Of a stretch of DNA of 64,000 bases, positions 1-11,053 are shown in pieces. Made by a program: the position numbers and the translations under genes. Origin of the DNA: Tetracentron sinense (lineage: Eukaryota > Streptophyta > Magnoliopsida > Trochodendrales > Trochodendraceae); assembly GCA_015143295.1 (NCBI GenBank), contig CM026574.1, positions 8,682,938-8,746,937 on the forward strand, in the 5' to 3' direction. Positions within the stretch are counted from its first letter, which is position 1. Each line of letters starts with the position of its first letter. The notes beneath the pieces were generated by a model that saw only the letters and a list, made by a program, of their open reading frames with translations, made no database searches and had not been told where the DNA came from.

Positions 1-194
1 TAGTCAGTGGTTAGTAATGAGGATTGAAACTCTTCTAAGACATCATATTGAGATTAGATATCTCGACCATCCTTAAAGAGGGACACACCATACTATTCCA
101 AGAAAACCTCCATTCACATGTGACGTGGAAGAGTTTTACTTAGGACAATACTAAAAATCTTGATTGCTTCAAAGTATTGTCTTATGCCTTACCG

Positions 195-241
195 AGCACA
201 TCAAGAATTTCAACCAAAAAAAAAAAAAGCACATCAAGAAT
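195..241 (+). repeat. Poly(A)-only retro-insertion flanked by 14-bp direct repeats
   Basis: AGCACATCAAGAAT occurs at 195-208 and again at 228-241. The 19 bp between are TTCAACC followed by 12 A. This is what an extremely 5'-truncated LINE- or SINE-type insertion would leave. Confidence 0.6.
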
Positions 242-432
242 CCTAGAAACTTTTGATGCTTGGAATAGATGATTAAATCGTCTTGTGACAAGATAACTAA
301 TGAAAAACATAAACATTTAACCTTTCCTCTTATAATTTGAAGTTTACAGCCATATCAAAATTAGAAGAAGAAAAAAATCATGTCGTGATGTGAAGCGTAA
401 GCAGAAGCAGTTACAACTGAGCTCGAGTACTC

Positions 433-860
433 ATGGATTCCATCTCTAATTCACCTTCACATAAACCCTATTTCTCTCCACTTTTCTATTTCCATTCTCT
501 ACTTCCCGCCCTTAAGAACACCATCACTTCGACCACTTTTTCATGCCCTACAAAAATGGATCAGTGGAGGCTGCGGCGGAAGCCAAGACGCCTCCGACAC
601 GGATTTTTGGAGAAATCCCAATTATCTCGATGGTAGACAGCCGTGACATGCCGGCAAAAGAGGAGGAATTGACCATGCTTCTCTGATGATGACGATGATG
701 TTGAGGAATGGAAGGGAAGACAAATTACAAGCAGATGAAAGAAGAGGAATGAGTCACGTGGGAGGACCAAATTTGGGAGGACACAGTATTGCTTGTTGGT
801 TTTGTTAGGATGATTCTTCGCTAGGGAAATTAAGGTCTTTCTATATCTTAAGGTGATCAA
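433..860 (+). other. Unrecognised stretch with a short open frame
   Basis: An ATG at 433 opens 67 codons. A second frame from about 555 reads GSVEAAAEAKTPPTRIFGEI for about 45 codons before a cluster of stops at 687. GC content and codon look are more gene-like than the surroundings, so this could be a decayed exon or exapted leader. I recognise no family. Confidence 0.2.
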
Positions 861-981
861 ATCTATAGTGGAATTAGAGTTCTTTTCTCTAATTGCATCA
901 TCTAAACATAAATTTGAAAATGTGAATTTTTTATTTTTTTAAATCATCTCGTTACACTTGAAGATTGGATGGTTAGGGAAA

Positions 982-1150
982 TGCTATTGAGACTGCGTTA
1001 GGGCCGAGACCTCACACCCGAGCACGGGATTGCATGGGATTTCAGGCGGGGCCCATCATGTGAAGATGGGACCGACCTGAAATCTCATGCGATCCCGTGC
1101 TCGGGCACGAGGTCTCGATGGTCTCAGCCCTTAGAAGGTCTCAGTAGCAA
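982..1150. repeat. Foldback MITE, near-perfect hairpin
   Basis: The left arm (GAGACCTCACACCCGAGCAC from 1006, onward to TTTCAGG) pairs with the right arm ending near 1116. The outer GCTATTGAGACTG pairs with CAGTCTC...TAGC-type sequence to 1150. The loop is about 28 bp around 1046-1073. A diverged relative appears at about 2993-3050 (AATGAGACTGTACGGTCTTG). Confidence 0.7.
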
Positions 1151-1659
1151 ACTCTGGTTGGTTAACCTCCTCTACCAATGCAATCACCTCCTTCACCTAT
1201 ATAGTCGCCTCCCTCCACTTCCTGTGTACTCTCCACCTCTGCCACCACCTCCCCCCACTTTGTGAGGATTTTATGTGTAATCATGTTTTAAGTTTTAAAT
1301 TAAGTTTGGTGTATAATTAGAAATTTTATAGATTTTTTATTGTATTTTGGTGTGCTCCTAGAATATGATGTATTTAATGGTGTGTAGTCAGTAAATTATA
1401 AAGTTGGTGTATAATAAGAAAATGTTGGTGTGCTCGTAGCAGCACCCTTATTTTATATATGATTATATAAGTGGATGTGGAGGGCTATGCAAGGCCCTAG
1501 CCTAAACTTCAGTTGAGAGGGCCTTGAGATATTTGACACTACTCGGCCTTGGGTCTTTGGAACTGAAAAAACCCTCTATTTCGGGCTGGAGTGGTGGACA
1601 TCAACAACCCTAGTTAGGGCCCTCGGCCCCAATGGCTTGCTTTCATTAGCTTAGAGAGG

Positions 1660-1798
1660 AATGCTAGCACTACTCTCACTCTCCACCAACCATTTGTCCA
1701 TATTTTTATTTTATGAGAGAATGCTTCAATCATTACAAAATGGACAGATGGTTGATGGAAGGTGAGAGTAAGGGTTGACTGAGAGTAAGCCTAGCATT
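1660..1798. repeat. Small foldback MITE
   Basis: AATGCTAGCAC at the left end and CCTAGCATT at the right are inverted. Inside, CTCTCACTCTCCACCAACCA pairs with TGGTTGATGGAAGGTGAGAG, and TTTGTCCAT with ATGGACAGA. Confidence 0.6.
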
Positions 1799-3370
1799 AA
1801 AGCAAGTCATTGATGAGAATCTTATAAGAAAAGAGGATACAAGAAGCTCGAAAAAGATTGGGGGGGGGGGGGGTATAGAGGTACACATGGCCCATGGGAG
1901 GATAAACTAGAAAATTCACAGTAAATTCAAAGGGAATGAAAGGGAAAGACATATTATGTGTGAAGGGGAGAAGGTTTGGGGTCCCATAAATAACAAAGAA
2001 AGGGTACTGGCAAGTAGTGGAATCAAGGCCCAAAAAAGAAAAGTGGGGGGAATCAAAGTCTTCTCTCACTACCTTTTGCAGCCTTTTGAGGACGACCTAA
2101 CCTAGTAAATTCCATAATGCGATAGAGACAAATCTCACCTTCATGGACTCCGAATGGGTTCTGTCCACACCATTTACATACCACTTGCACCTTTTGTTGA
2201 ACAAGGGAACCTATGAATGTGGGGACTTTAGGAATTTGAAGCAACAAAAATGGAGGAAAAAACACAATGAGCTAGAAGGACTAGTCCCCTTCAATCATAA
2301 AACATACTAACCCCACCAAACATAGAACATGACTAAATGTACACTAAACCGAATCAATCATACAAGCAAATATTCAAATCCTTTCAAAGCTGCAAGGAAG
2401 AGACCAAAATTCCTACATGTTGATTGATTGTATAGAGAGACCATAATCCATCTAGACAAGCTTTTATTGAGTAAGATGTTTTTTTGAAGGTGTTCAAGCT
2501 ATGCTCAACTTGTTTACAAATCAGGAGATCGAGCTTGAGCCGAGCTCGAGCTTTTAACAAGCTTAATTAAATATAATTCAAAAATAAATTTATAAATTAT
2601 GATTAATTTTAAAATAACCCTTGAATTGAAGTATTTAGATTATATATTTACATATTATATATATAACTAACTGAGTACAAAGGTGTTCGAGTTCGGCTCA
2701 TTTACTAAAAAAGCCTAAAAATTGTGTTTAAGCTTGTTTGATAAGCCACCCGAGCCGAGCTCGAATAGTATATGACCACGCCCATTTCCCATGAAGTTTA
2801 TAGAGGGAAAATGGTGAAAGTTGATAAGGAAAATTTCAATTTTTCGGTTGGCCATGCGTCTTGAGAACTTACACAACTAATGAAATGCCCCTACTTGTCT
2901 ACCAATAAAATAATTAACAAAGCGAGCACCTTTGATTTAGTTTACCCTGATCTCATTTAAAGGAACAACAAATGGGATAATGAATATTAATGCGCCTAAT
3001 GAGACTGTACGGTCTTGGCCCTAACCGAGACCGTTCGCATTTTGACGATATTCTAGGCTATCAAAAATTTCGGCTCCCGGGTAGTTACTCATCTTGTGAA
3101 AGCTTTTTCATCTTCAAGTAAAATAACATAATTCATGTTAAATAATCTGAATCATGTTATTTTAACTATACCACTTAAAATAACATGATTCGGGTTATTT
3201 AACCTGAATCAATTACTTTCTATGGTCACTCAAGTAACTTGATTTCAAGCAAACTAACGTGATTCACATTGAATCAATTAATTTGTATTGAAATTACCCT
3301 TTTGATGTGATTTAAGGCCTAGAGGGGTGATTAGGCTAACCTAAGGTATGTCTGTTAGCCTAAAGGTTAC
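1799..3370. other. Intergenic, mostly unassigned
   Basis: A run of 13 G lies at about 1861-1873. An open frame on the minus strand (2265-2053) reads VCKWCGQNPFGVHEGEICLY, a C-x2-C...H...C pattern I cannot assign. 2490-2775 has GAGCCGAGCTCGA motifs at both ends, like a small terminal-repeat element. 3118-3235 has several inverted copies of AATAACATGATTC. No gene is supported. Confidence 0.4.
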
Positions 3371-4904
3371 AACAATAGGTACCCTTAATAATTTGATGAT
3401 AACACAATAATGAAATGACCATTGTGTTACTAATGTTTCTATTAAGTTGATGAGAAATTCAGATTACAAAGAGCATTACGAAACCATCTAAGGCATAAAG
3501 CAAGAATTTGTCACAAAGCATATAAAAGATCCACAATCAAGCCACAAAGTAATTCATCCAAACAAGTTGAAGATCATACCAAGCATTGCAAGAAGATAAG
3601 ACTCCTTGACTGGAAGATGAAAACTTACTTGGAAGCAATCTTGGTCATTAAAGAAAGTCATGAAGATGAAACCAAAGAACAATAAGCCAAGATCAAGCTT
3701 GAAGGACTTTGAAGACTCTCTCAAGGTTAAAGACTTTTATATTTTTAGTTTGAGAGTTCTTAGGACTATTGTAAAATGTCTTGAAAGATGGAAGATTGAA
3801 AACTCATTTACCAAGATTGACCTTAGGAACCTTAAAAGTATTTTACATATCATTATAAGGTCCTAGAACGTCTTTTTAAATGAATATACCCTTGATAAAG
3901 ATAAGCTAATTGACCTATCAAATCATTCATATCATCAAGGTTGGTTAAAAGGGATTTTCTGTAAAAAAAAAATAGAAAACTAGTTGACTAATTTGATGAG
4001 GCCCATAAAACTAGTCGATTGATTCATGCCTTGGGTTATGAATAAACACTATTCTCAAAACCAGTCGACTGATTCTCACTAGTCATAAAAACAGTTGACT
4101 GATTTGGGTTCTGAAGTTACTAGATATTGGCTGGTATAAACCAGTTGAATGATTTGTCAAGAGTCAAAAAACCAGTCGACTAATTTGTCATGAGACAAAA
4201 AACCAGTCGGCTGATTTGCTCGTGACTAAGCATTTAATGCTCGTAACGGCTAGTTTTCACACAATCATTTTCGCATTAAATGCACCTCCAACGGTCATAA
4301 TTATTCTTGGGCTATAAATTGGGATCATTTATGAACAAAATAACAACTTCTATCATTCTATTAATTACTCCCAAGCATTCATTGATTCATTCTTTGAGAA
4401 AAACCCTAAATCCCAAAGGAGTCAAATTTGAGCTATTCAACTCCATTCTTTGAGAGACTCTTAGTGAACATTCAAGTGATCATCTAGCTCGTTTTAGGAG
4501 CAATTTCATACTGTATTCGAAATCAAGAATCAGTGGATTCTTCTTATTGAAGCGGGAAGCTTTGTTGAAAGGAAGTCAATAGAGGAATTCTCTTGCAAAT
4601 TGTAAGGTATGGTCTTCACCTCTCAAGAAGGTTGTGCAATAGTGGATCGTGTTGAATCCTCAAGTGGGTAGCTTAAAGCAGCGACGTAGGCGGGAAGCCG
4701 AACCTCGATAACATATTGTTGTGTTTGCACTCTTTCTTCCCTTCTTTTAAATTACAGTTTTATTGATTATTGTATTTCTATACTTGAATTGCAAATATCA
4801 TTAGTTGCTTAGAATCCTAATTAAAGAATTGGTAAAAAGTTTTTAATTTGCCAAGACCCTATTCACCCCCCCCCCCTCCTCTAGGGTCCATTATTTGGGC
4901 AACA
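3371..4904 (+). mobile_element. Copia (SIRE-like) LTR, solo or truncated
   Basis: Starts in the TTTGATGATAACACA type of sequence and ends with CCTATTCACC, a C-run, CTAGGG and GGGCAACA, the layout seen in SIRE-type plant LTRs. No primer-binding site or gag follows; another LTR begins directly. Six or seven diverged copies of AACCAGTCGACTGATTTG lie at 3975-4220. The left boundary is approximate. Confidence 0.5.
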
Positions 4905-4907
4905 CTG

Positions 4908-5508
4908 TCTACCAATTTTAATTTTAATCAATTAAAGTGTGAAAAAGGTAAACAATAAACAAACCACAACACCGATATTTTTATGTGGAAAACCCTTTCG
5001 GGAAAAATCACGGGACTTCGTTCAGCTAAAGCAATAAACTAAAAAATAAGCAATAAGTACAAGATTCAAAACTTTACCCAACAGGACACCACCTAATACG
5101 GTGCTCCTAGACAACAAGTTCTTCATCCTTGTAGTCCACGATCTCGCAAGATTGATCTCCACTGCAGCGGCTTCGGCTCCTCACCGACCAAGCCTTTTTT
5201 AAAGTAATGTAATACCACCATCTCGTAAGATCAATCTTCGTCGCAATGGCTTCGGATTTCTCCAACCACAAAAACAAATCACGATCCTTCTTAAATCGAT
5301 CTCTATCTAAGACGGCTTTGACACACGCCAACCAAGATATTCATAAGGAGTTTTGAGGGGATTTAAATCAGCTTAAACACCAACTAGAGTGATTTCATGA
5401 ACTATAAGAATCATATATGCAAGTATATGATAGATCGATTTGAACTTGCAAGTCTAGATTAGGACATGAGAGAGGGCTCATGAATGGGATGATCCAATAA
5501 AGTTCAGT
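4908..5508 (-). mobile_element. Copia LTR, minus-strand copy, distal part
   Basis: Its reverse complement matches the downstream half of the plus-strand LTR at 9813-10982. Shared stretches include the TTAATTGATTAAAATT segment, the TTTTTCCCGGAAGAG-like segment and the TTGGTTGGCGTGTG segment. It is cut on the left by the 3371-4904 LTR and on the right by a Gypsy LTR. Confidence 0.7.
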
Positions 5509-7594
5509 TGTAACACCCTGAATTCCAGAAATTGTCGGTGACCTAATTCATAACTTCTGGATCGCCCATAGCCCAAGAACACGAGGAGTTATGATAAAAA
5601 TTAATTAGATTCTTTAAGTAAAGTTAATATTCTCTGCTTTTTCATTATTCAAAATTACATATTTTGTTATCACAAATTTCAAACCATATTAACCAATATA
5701 TAATATAATGTAATAATTACAATAATAATTATGTCATTGTCATATGAAATTCAGTAAAATAGGACTATCATAATGAAAGGCTCTTAAGGCTGAATTAAGT
5801 CTTACAATCATCAATCTCATTCAATATAAATATTACAAAATAATAATAAATTCTCAGTCCTTAGTCCAACTTCTCATCATGTCTAGTAGCTAAATCTGAA
5901 ACATAAATCAATAGTGAGCTTTACAAGCCCAATAGGAAATCAACCCAAATCAAATATCATAATAGTGATGATAAATACTAATTAAAGAAAATCCTTCATT
6001 TCAAAACAATGCAATGTAAGAATTTGTATAAGAATAATCCAAATCAATTTAACCATATACTCACACTTATACCAAAGTCCTTCTTTCATCCGAATTTGTG
6101 TGTCAATGTGGTTCGATTTTCTCACCAGCTCAGACTAACTCTCATAATACCCACATTAGGATCTTCTCGAGGATGTTTGGGGTCTTTCATCCTAGGAAAC
6201 CGAGCTCTTCTTGCTTACTTTAGGAGATTTCCCCAGGGGGTCTCTAGGACATGCTTATATACACGTATTCAAACAAAACATAATTCAAGATTGCTCATCC
6301 TCATTGTTCTTTTTCACTAAATGCATTAACCATTACATCTTTTTAAAAAAATTAACTCAATGAAGTTTACTATAAAAATATTAAACATTTCAAAACTCAT
6401 GATTTTTCACATGATATAAAATAATTTCAGACCTAATTAATGATGCTGAAAACTATAAACTGGAAAATAGACTTGGGTCCAAGAAAATTTAAAAACTAAG
6501 TTTAAATCCAATTGCAGTAAAATCATAGGGGTTTTAAAGCTAACTCACATATACATTACAAGATTTTTTTTTTGAAGATTTATAGAATAACATTTCATAC
6601 CTAAAATATTTAATCTAATAGGGTTATAGTATTGCAAATTCTAAAATCCAGATTCGACCACGTCTCACTAATAAATACATATTAAATTCAATATAACTCA
6701 GAATTGGATGAAATCAGTTGAGTTTTTAAGAAGACAGAATGAGACATCTACAGTAAAAATATCACAATTTTATCCAAAGAAAAGATATATCAAATTCATT
6801 AAAATACCCTCATCGTAATCGGGGAGAGTAGTTTACTGCACAAATCCTCAAAATATGAGATTAAATAAAATACTAAATGATCAAGAAAGAATCTAAAAAA
6901 GTTACATAAGTGATATTAATCAATTAAGATTCATTTCTAATTGGCCAAAATATCAAATTATATGTATACAATAAGTTACACATATTTCTCTCAATCACAT
7001 ACAGTTTTTGACATATTCTATAGAAATCAATAATTTCCACAAATTAATTTGTGAGTCACTTAAAAATTTCAAGATGAATATTATGATGAATTCTAACAAT
7101 AACATAAATTTCAAACTAATTAATTTTAACATAATAATATTTATTTATTTTAATCATATACACAATCATGATCTAAAATTTAGGTTAGATTCCTACCTTG
7201 TTTTCACCACTAGAAATCTTTGATCTTTAGGCTTCAATGATCTTCTTTTCCCCTTCTTGATTGCTTCCTTGAGCTATTGAATCATCAACATGAATTTTTT
7301 TTCTTAGATTTAGGGCTTTGAGAAAATATGAGAACAAAAGAGAAATTTTATGTATAATGTTCTTCACTCCCTTAATTCTCTCAACCCTTCTTTAATCTCT
7401 CTCTCACTTTTCTATTCTTTTAAAATTCAAACTTCTCTATTCTGTTAAAATTCAAACTTTCTATTCTATTTCTATTAAAATTCAAACTATCATTCTAGGC
7501 TTAAGAGAGTATGGGCTTGACCCAACCAAGCCTCTACTATGGTCTTTCATTCTTTGGGTCTCAAAAGGTTTAAAACAAAAATTGGGTTCTTACA
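5509..7594 (-). mobile_element. Gypsy (Tekay/Del-like) LTR, 2.1 kb
   Basis: On the minus strand it runs TGTAAGAACCC ... CAGGGTGTTACA, with TG/CA ends. Directly upstream on that strand is AAAGGAGGATAGGT, a polypurine tract, so this is the 3' LTR of a minus-strand element. It interrupts the older Copia LTR. A partner LTR was not found in the window. Confidence 0.75.
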
Positions 7595-8724
7595 ACCTAT
7601 CCTCCTTTAAAAATAAATTCGTCCTCAAAATTTGAAACACACTTGAAGTAAAAAGATTAGAATACTTCTTATGAATCTCGGACTCGAGCTCCCAAGTTAC
7701 CTCCTAAAAACCATGATTTGTTGTAATAAAAATTTCTGATCTCAGATAAATAGCACACTATATAATATCACTACTTACTGTATGTTAACACTATTGTTCG
7801 AAATAATCATTGCTGAATTTCTACAATATCTTACAGATAACTAGAACAAATCTGTATGAAATTATTAACCCGACCTGATCAAAATCTCAACTGTAATATG
7901 GTATGGACAACAACCTTTTGGACTGCAACCTTTGTATATGAATCCCGAATACAAACAACGTATTCAATCTACAAAATATCGATTTCGCCCTCATTAAGTA
8001 GTCCTTGGTACAATTGGGTTGTCGGCGCCCGATCTCCATGTTTCAACAATTGTTCCTTTATTAAGCGTGCACACGCAAATTACAAAGGCAATGAACTTGT
8101 CAGAAGAAGATGCCCAGATGAAAATTTTGAAGAAAACCGGGTATAGGGAAGAAGCGAAAGCTCTGATTATTTTCTTGCATCAAATAGAAAGAATGATTTA
8201 GCTTTTATAGACCTACCATTCTTTAAAGAAATTAATACCCCATCGAAAATCCAATCATGAATCTCAATGGGGAGATAATACGCCTTTAATAACGTATTAA
8301 CAACGACTATAATAATAATGAAAGAAATAATGTTTAATAAGAAAGAATAGATTTAGATTAAAGAAGGATAACCCAAAGAAGATCTTAAGATCAGAATCTT
8401 ACCTCTCAAGATGAACAAATCCGTCATTGCAAAAACATTCACAAGAAGGTAACTGAATGAGACAATTTAAGGGAAAAGAAAGTCTCTCGTGAGACTTGAT
8501 CCTGTGTTCCTCGCCACAGGATAAGATAGAAAAGAAAGTCTTTTATGAGACTTGATCCTGTTCTCCTCACCACAAGAAAAGGAAATAAAAGTTTTTTTTT
8601 TAAACCGTAAATAAAACACGATGCTGCCTCATCACTTTGACTAGAGGAATGGTCTTAGTGCGTAACACTTGTTCTTTTGTGTGTTTAGGATTCAGATTGG
8701 TCTCTCCTCATAAACCGCATTCTC
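7595..8724 (-). mobile_element. Gypsy internal 3' remnant plus unassigned sequence
   Basis: The minus strand near 7710-7675 reads EVTWELESEIHKK, the conserved tail after integrase in Ty3/Gypsy pol. It is followed toward 7600 by a FEDEFIFKGG-type end and the polypurine tract. Beyond about 7850 no domain is recognised. At 8470-8575 a roughly 74-bp segment (AAGAAAGTCT...GAGACTTGATCCTGT) is tandemly duplicated. Confidence 0.6.
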
Positions 8725-9313
8725 CTCAATTAGAACATGAGAGAGGCTCAATGGGATGATCCAATGGATTTATGGAAACCTTAATGTGAGCTTGGGAGCC
8801 TCAAGTCTCTGTCTCAAAAACCTAATTCGTATTAGGGGACAATGCCTTACATAGATAACTCAATAAAAATATTTAGAAGTTTTCAAAACCGAGTTTCCAT
8901 CAAGTTTGATTCGAGCCACTTGGATTTGGTTCAAACTACTTGCATTTGGTTCAAACCAAATCCAAAGTGGTTCGAACCACTTATAGCATACATTCTGGAA
9001 TTTTGTGCCTTACATTTTTTCTCAAGCAGGTTTGAATCAAACTAAGATGGTTTGAACCAAGCACTTAGATTTTCTCCAGAAAGTGGTTTTTCAACTTTCC
9101 AAACTTGTGTCTAGCCACCTACGGTATTTGTCACATTATCTAAGTCAATTCCACCTATGTGAGATGGTCTCTAAGTCCCTTATCATTCCTAAACGGAGTT
9201 AGTCACTGAATCTTCAGTCTTCTTATTCACATGTCTTCGAGAACTTGACCACTTTGGACTAACTAGACACTATTTTGGCCTTGGAATTTGTCAATCCAAA
9301 ATAAGACTTTACA
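8725..9313 (-). mobile_element. Copia LTR, minus-strand copy, proximal part
   Basis: The reverse complement begins TGTAAAGTCTTATTTTGG at 9313 and parallels 9813-10480. About 40 bp (ACATGAGAGAGG...GGGATGATCCAAT) is present both here and at about 5463-5500, so the Gypsy block did not insert by a simple 5-bp duplication, or the two parts come from separate copies. Confidence 0.65.
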
Positions 9314-9812
9314 ATCTCCCCTTTTGGTAATTTCGTGACAAAACACAACTGACGAACATGTTAAAATACAGTTTCCCAAACTGATCCACAAAATAGAGAC
9401 TATGACTTTTACTTGACTCATACTAATATCCCAATAAAAATTTAAATGATAATTAAAATTCACTTTGAAATTATCTTTTGTCATGGAAAAGTTTTTGTGT
9501 GGTCTACAATTTGTGATCTGCACATGCTTTTAAACATAAATAACAATGAAGCGTGAAGAACAAGTAGAATGGCCAGGGAAAAAAAATGCAAATATCAATA
9601 ACATAACTAACATGGATATATCAATGTGAGCAATGTGCTTTCCCCCAATTAAGCGATGTGCTACATCCCAATGTGAGTTAATATGCTCTCCCCTTTTTGG
9701 CATGAATAGCCAAAGACAATCCATTAACAGTGTCTAACCAAGTTAGAACATCATTCAAACACAATCCATAATCTAGAATGAGAGTTTGGGAATAATGAGA
9801 TAGGTAATAGAT
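9314..9812 (-). mobile_element. Copia 3' internal remnant between head-to-head LTRs
   Basis: Adjacent to the minus LTR, the minus strand reads CCAAAAGGGGAGAT, a polypurine tract. A second similar tract (AAAAAGGGGAGAGC on the minus strand) lies near 9690. No coding domain recognised. Confidence 0.5.
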
Positions 9813-10982
9813 TGTAAAGTCCTATTTTGGTTGGCTAATTCCAAAGACAAAACAGTGCCAAGTTTATCTCAATCCAAGTGGTCAAGTGCTCGAAGACATG
9901 TGAAGATGAAGACCGAAGATTCAGCGACCAACTCCATTTAGGAATTGTAAGGGACTTAGAGACCATCTCACCTAGGTGGAATTGACTTAGATAATGTGAC
10001 ACATATCCTAGGTGGTTAGACACAAGTTTGGAAAGTCGAAAATTCACTTTCTGGAGCTATTCTAAGTGTTTGGTTCGAACCACCCTATTTTGGTTCGAAT
10101 TTGCTTGAGAAAAAATGTATGGGAAAAAATTTCAGAATGTTTGCTATAAGTGGTTCGAACTACTTTGATTTGGTTAGAATCAAATGCAAGTGGTTCGAAC
10201 CAAACTTGTTGTATTCCAAGTTCTAGAACGTTTTTATTATTTTTATTGGGTTGTTTATATAAGGCTTTGTCCCCTAATACGAATTGTTGTCTTTTATACA
10301 AAGAGTTGAGGCTCCCAAACTCACATTAGGGTTTCCAGAAATCCATTGGATCATCCCATTGAGCCATCTCTCATATTCTAAGCTAGAGTTGCAAGTTCTA
10401 ATAAACACATCTTATACTTGCATATTTGATTCTCACAGTTCATGAGATCACTCTAGTTAGTTGGTGTTTAAACTGATTTAAATCAATGCAAAACTCCTAG
10501 TGAGTATCTTGGTTGGCGTGTGCCAAAGTCTTTGTGACGAAGATCGATCTTGCGAGATCGTGATTTCTGTGGTCGGAGTAATCAGGAGTCGGCATCGATG
10601 GAGATCGATCAACAAATCATGGTTGTGGAGTTCTAAGAGAAGCACAAGATGTTGCGGTTGATCACGGGACTTATGAGTTTGTGATTTCTTATCGAGGCAT
10701 GGAGGACAAAGTACTGAGGATCGTTGTGTCGAGTCCAGTAGAGTATGGTTCAAGTCTTGCAAGTATTTGTTTGCCTTATTCTTAGTGAAGTCTCTTTTTC
10801 TGGATGAGGTCCCGTGGTTTTTCCCGGAAGAGTTTTCCATGTAAAAAATATCAGTGTTATGGTTTGTTTGTTGTTTACCTTTTCTATATTTTAATTGATT
10901 AAAATTTAAATTGGTCGACGGACCTTAGGTTAACCTATCCATCCCCCTCTAGGTCTTGATTCATATAAAAAGGGTAATTTCA
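9813..10982 (+). mobile_element. Copia 5' LTR (1,170 bp)
   Basis: Begins TGTAAAGTCC and ends AATTTCA, followed two bases later by a primer-binding site. It carries GGTTCGAACCAC repeats at 10072-10205, mirrored in the minus copy at 8925-9060. Confidence 0.75.
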
Positions 10983-10984
10983 AT

Positions 10985-11000
10985 TGGTATCAAAGTGGGT
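10985..11000 (+). other. Retrotransposon primer-binding site (tRNA-iMet type)
   Basis: TTGGTATCAAAGTGGG directly after the LTR end is a variant of the plant TGGTATCAGAGC primer-binding site. Confidence 0.75.
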
Positions 11001-11053
11001 TACTTTAAGGTTAACACCTTTAGTACGTTCTTGTTCATATATATCCCTTAACT

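Noticed and set aside
6009..6320. 103-codon frame
   Set aside because: Inside the Gypsy LTR at 5509-7594, no domain, opposite strand to the element.
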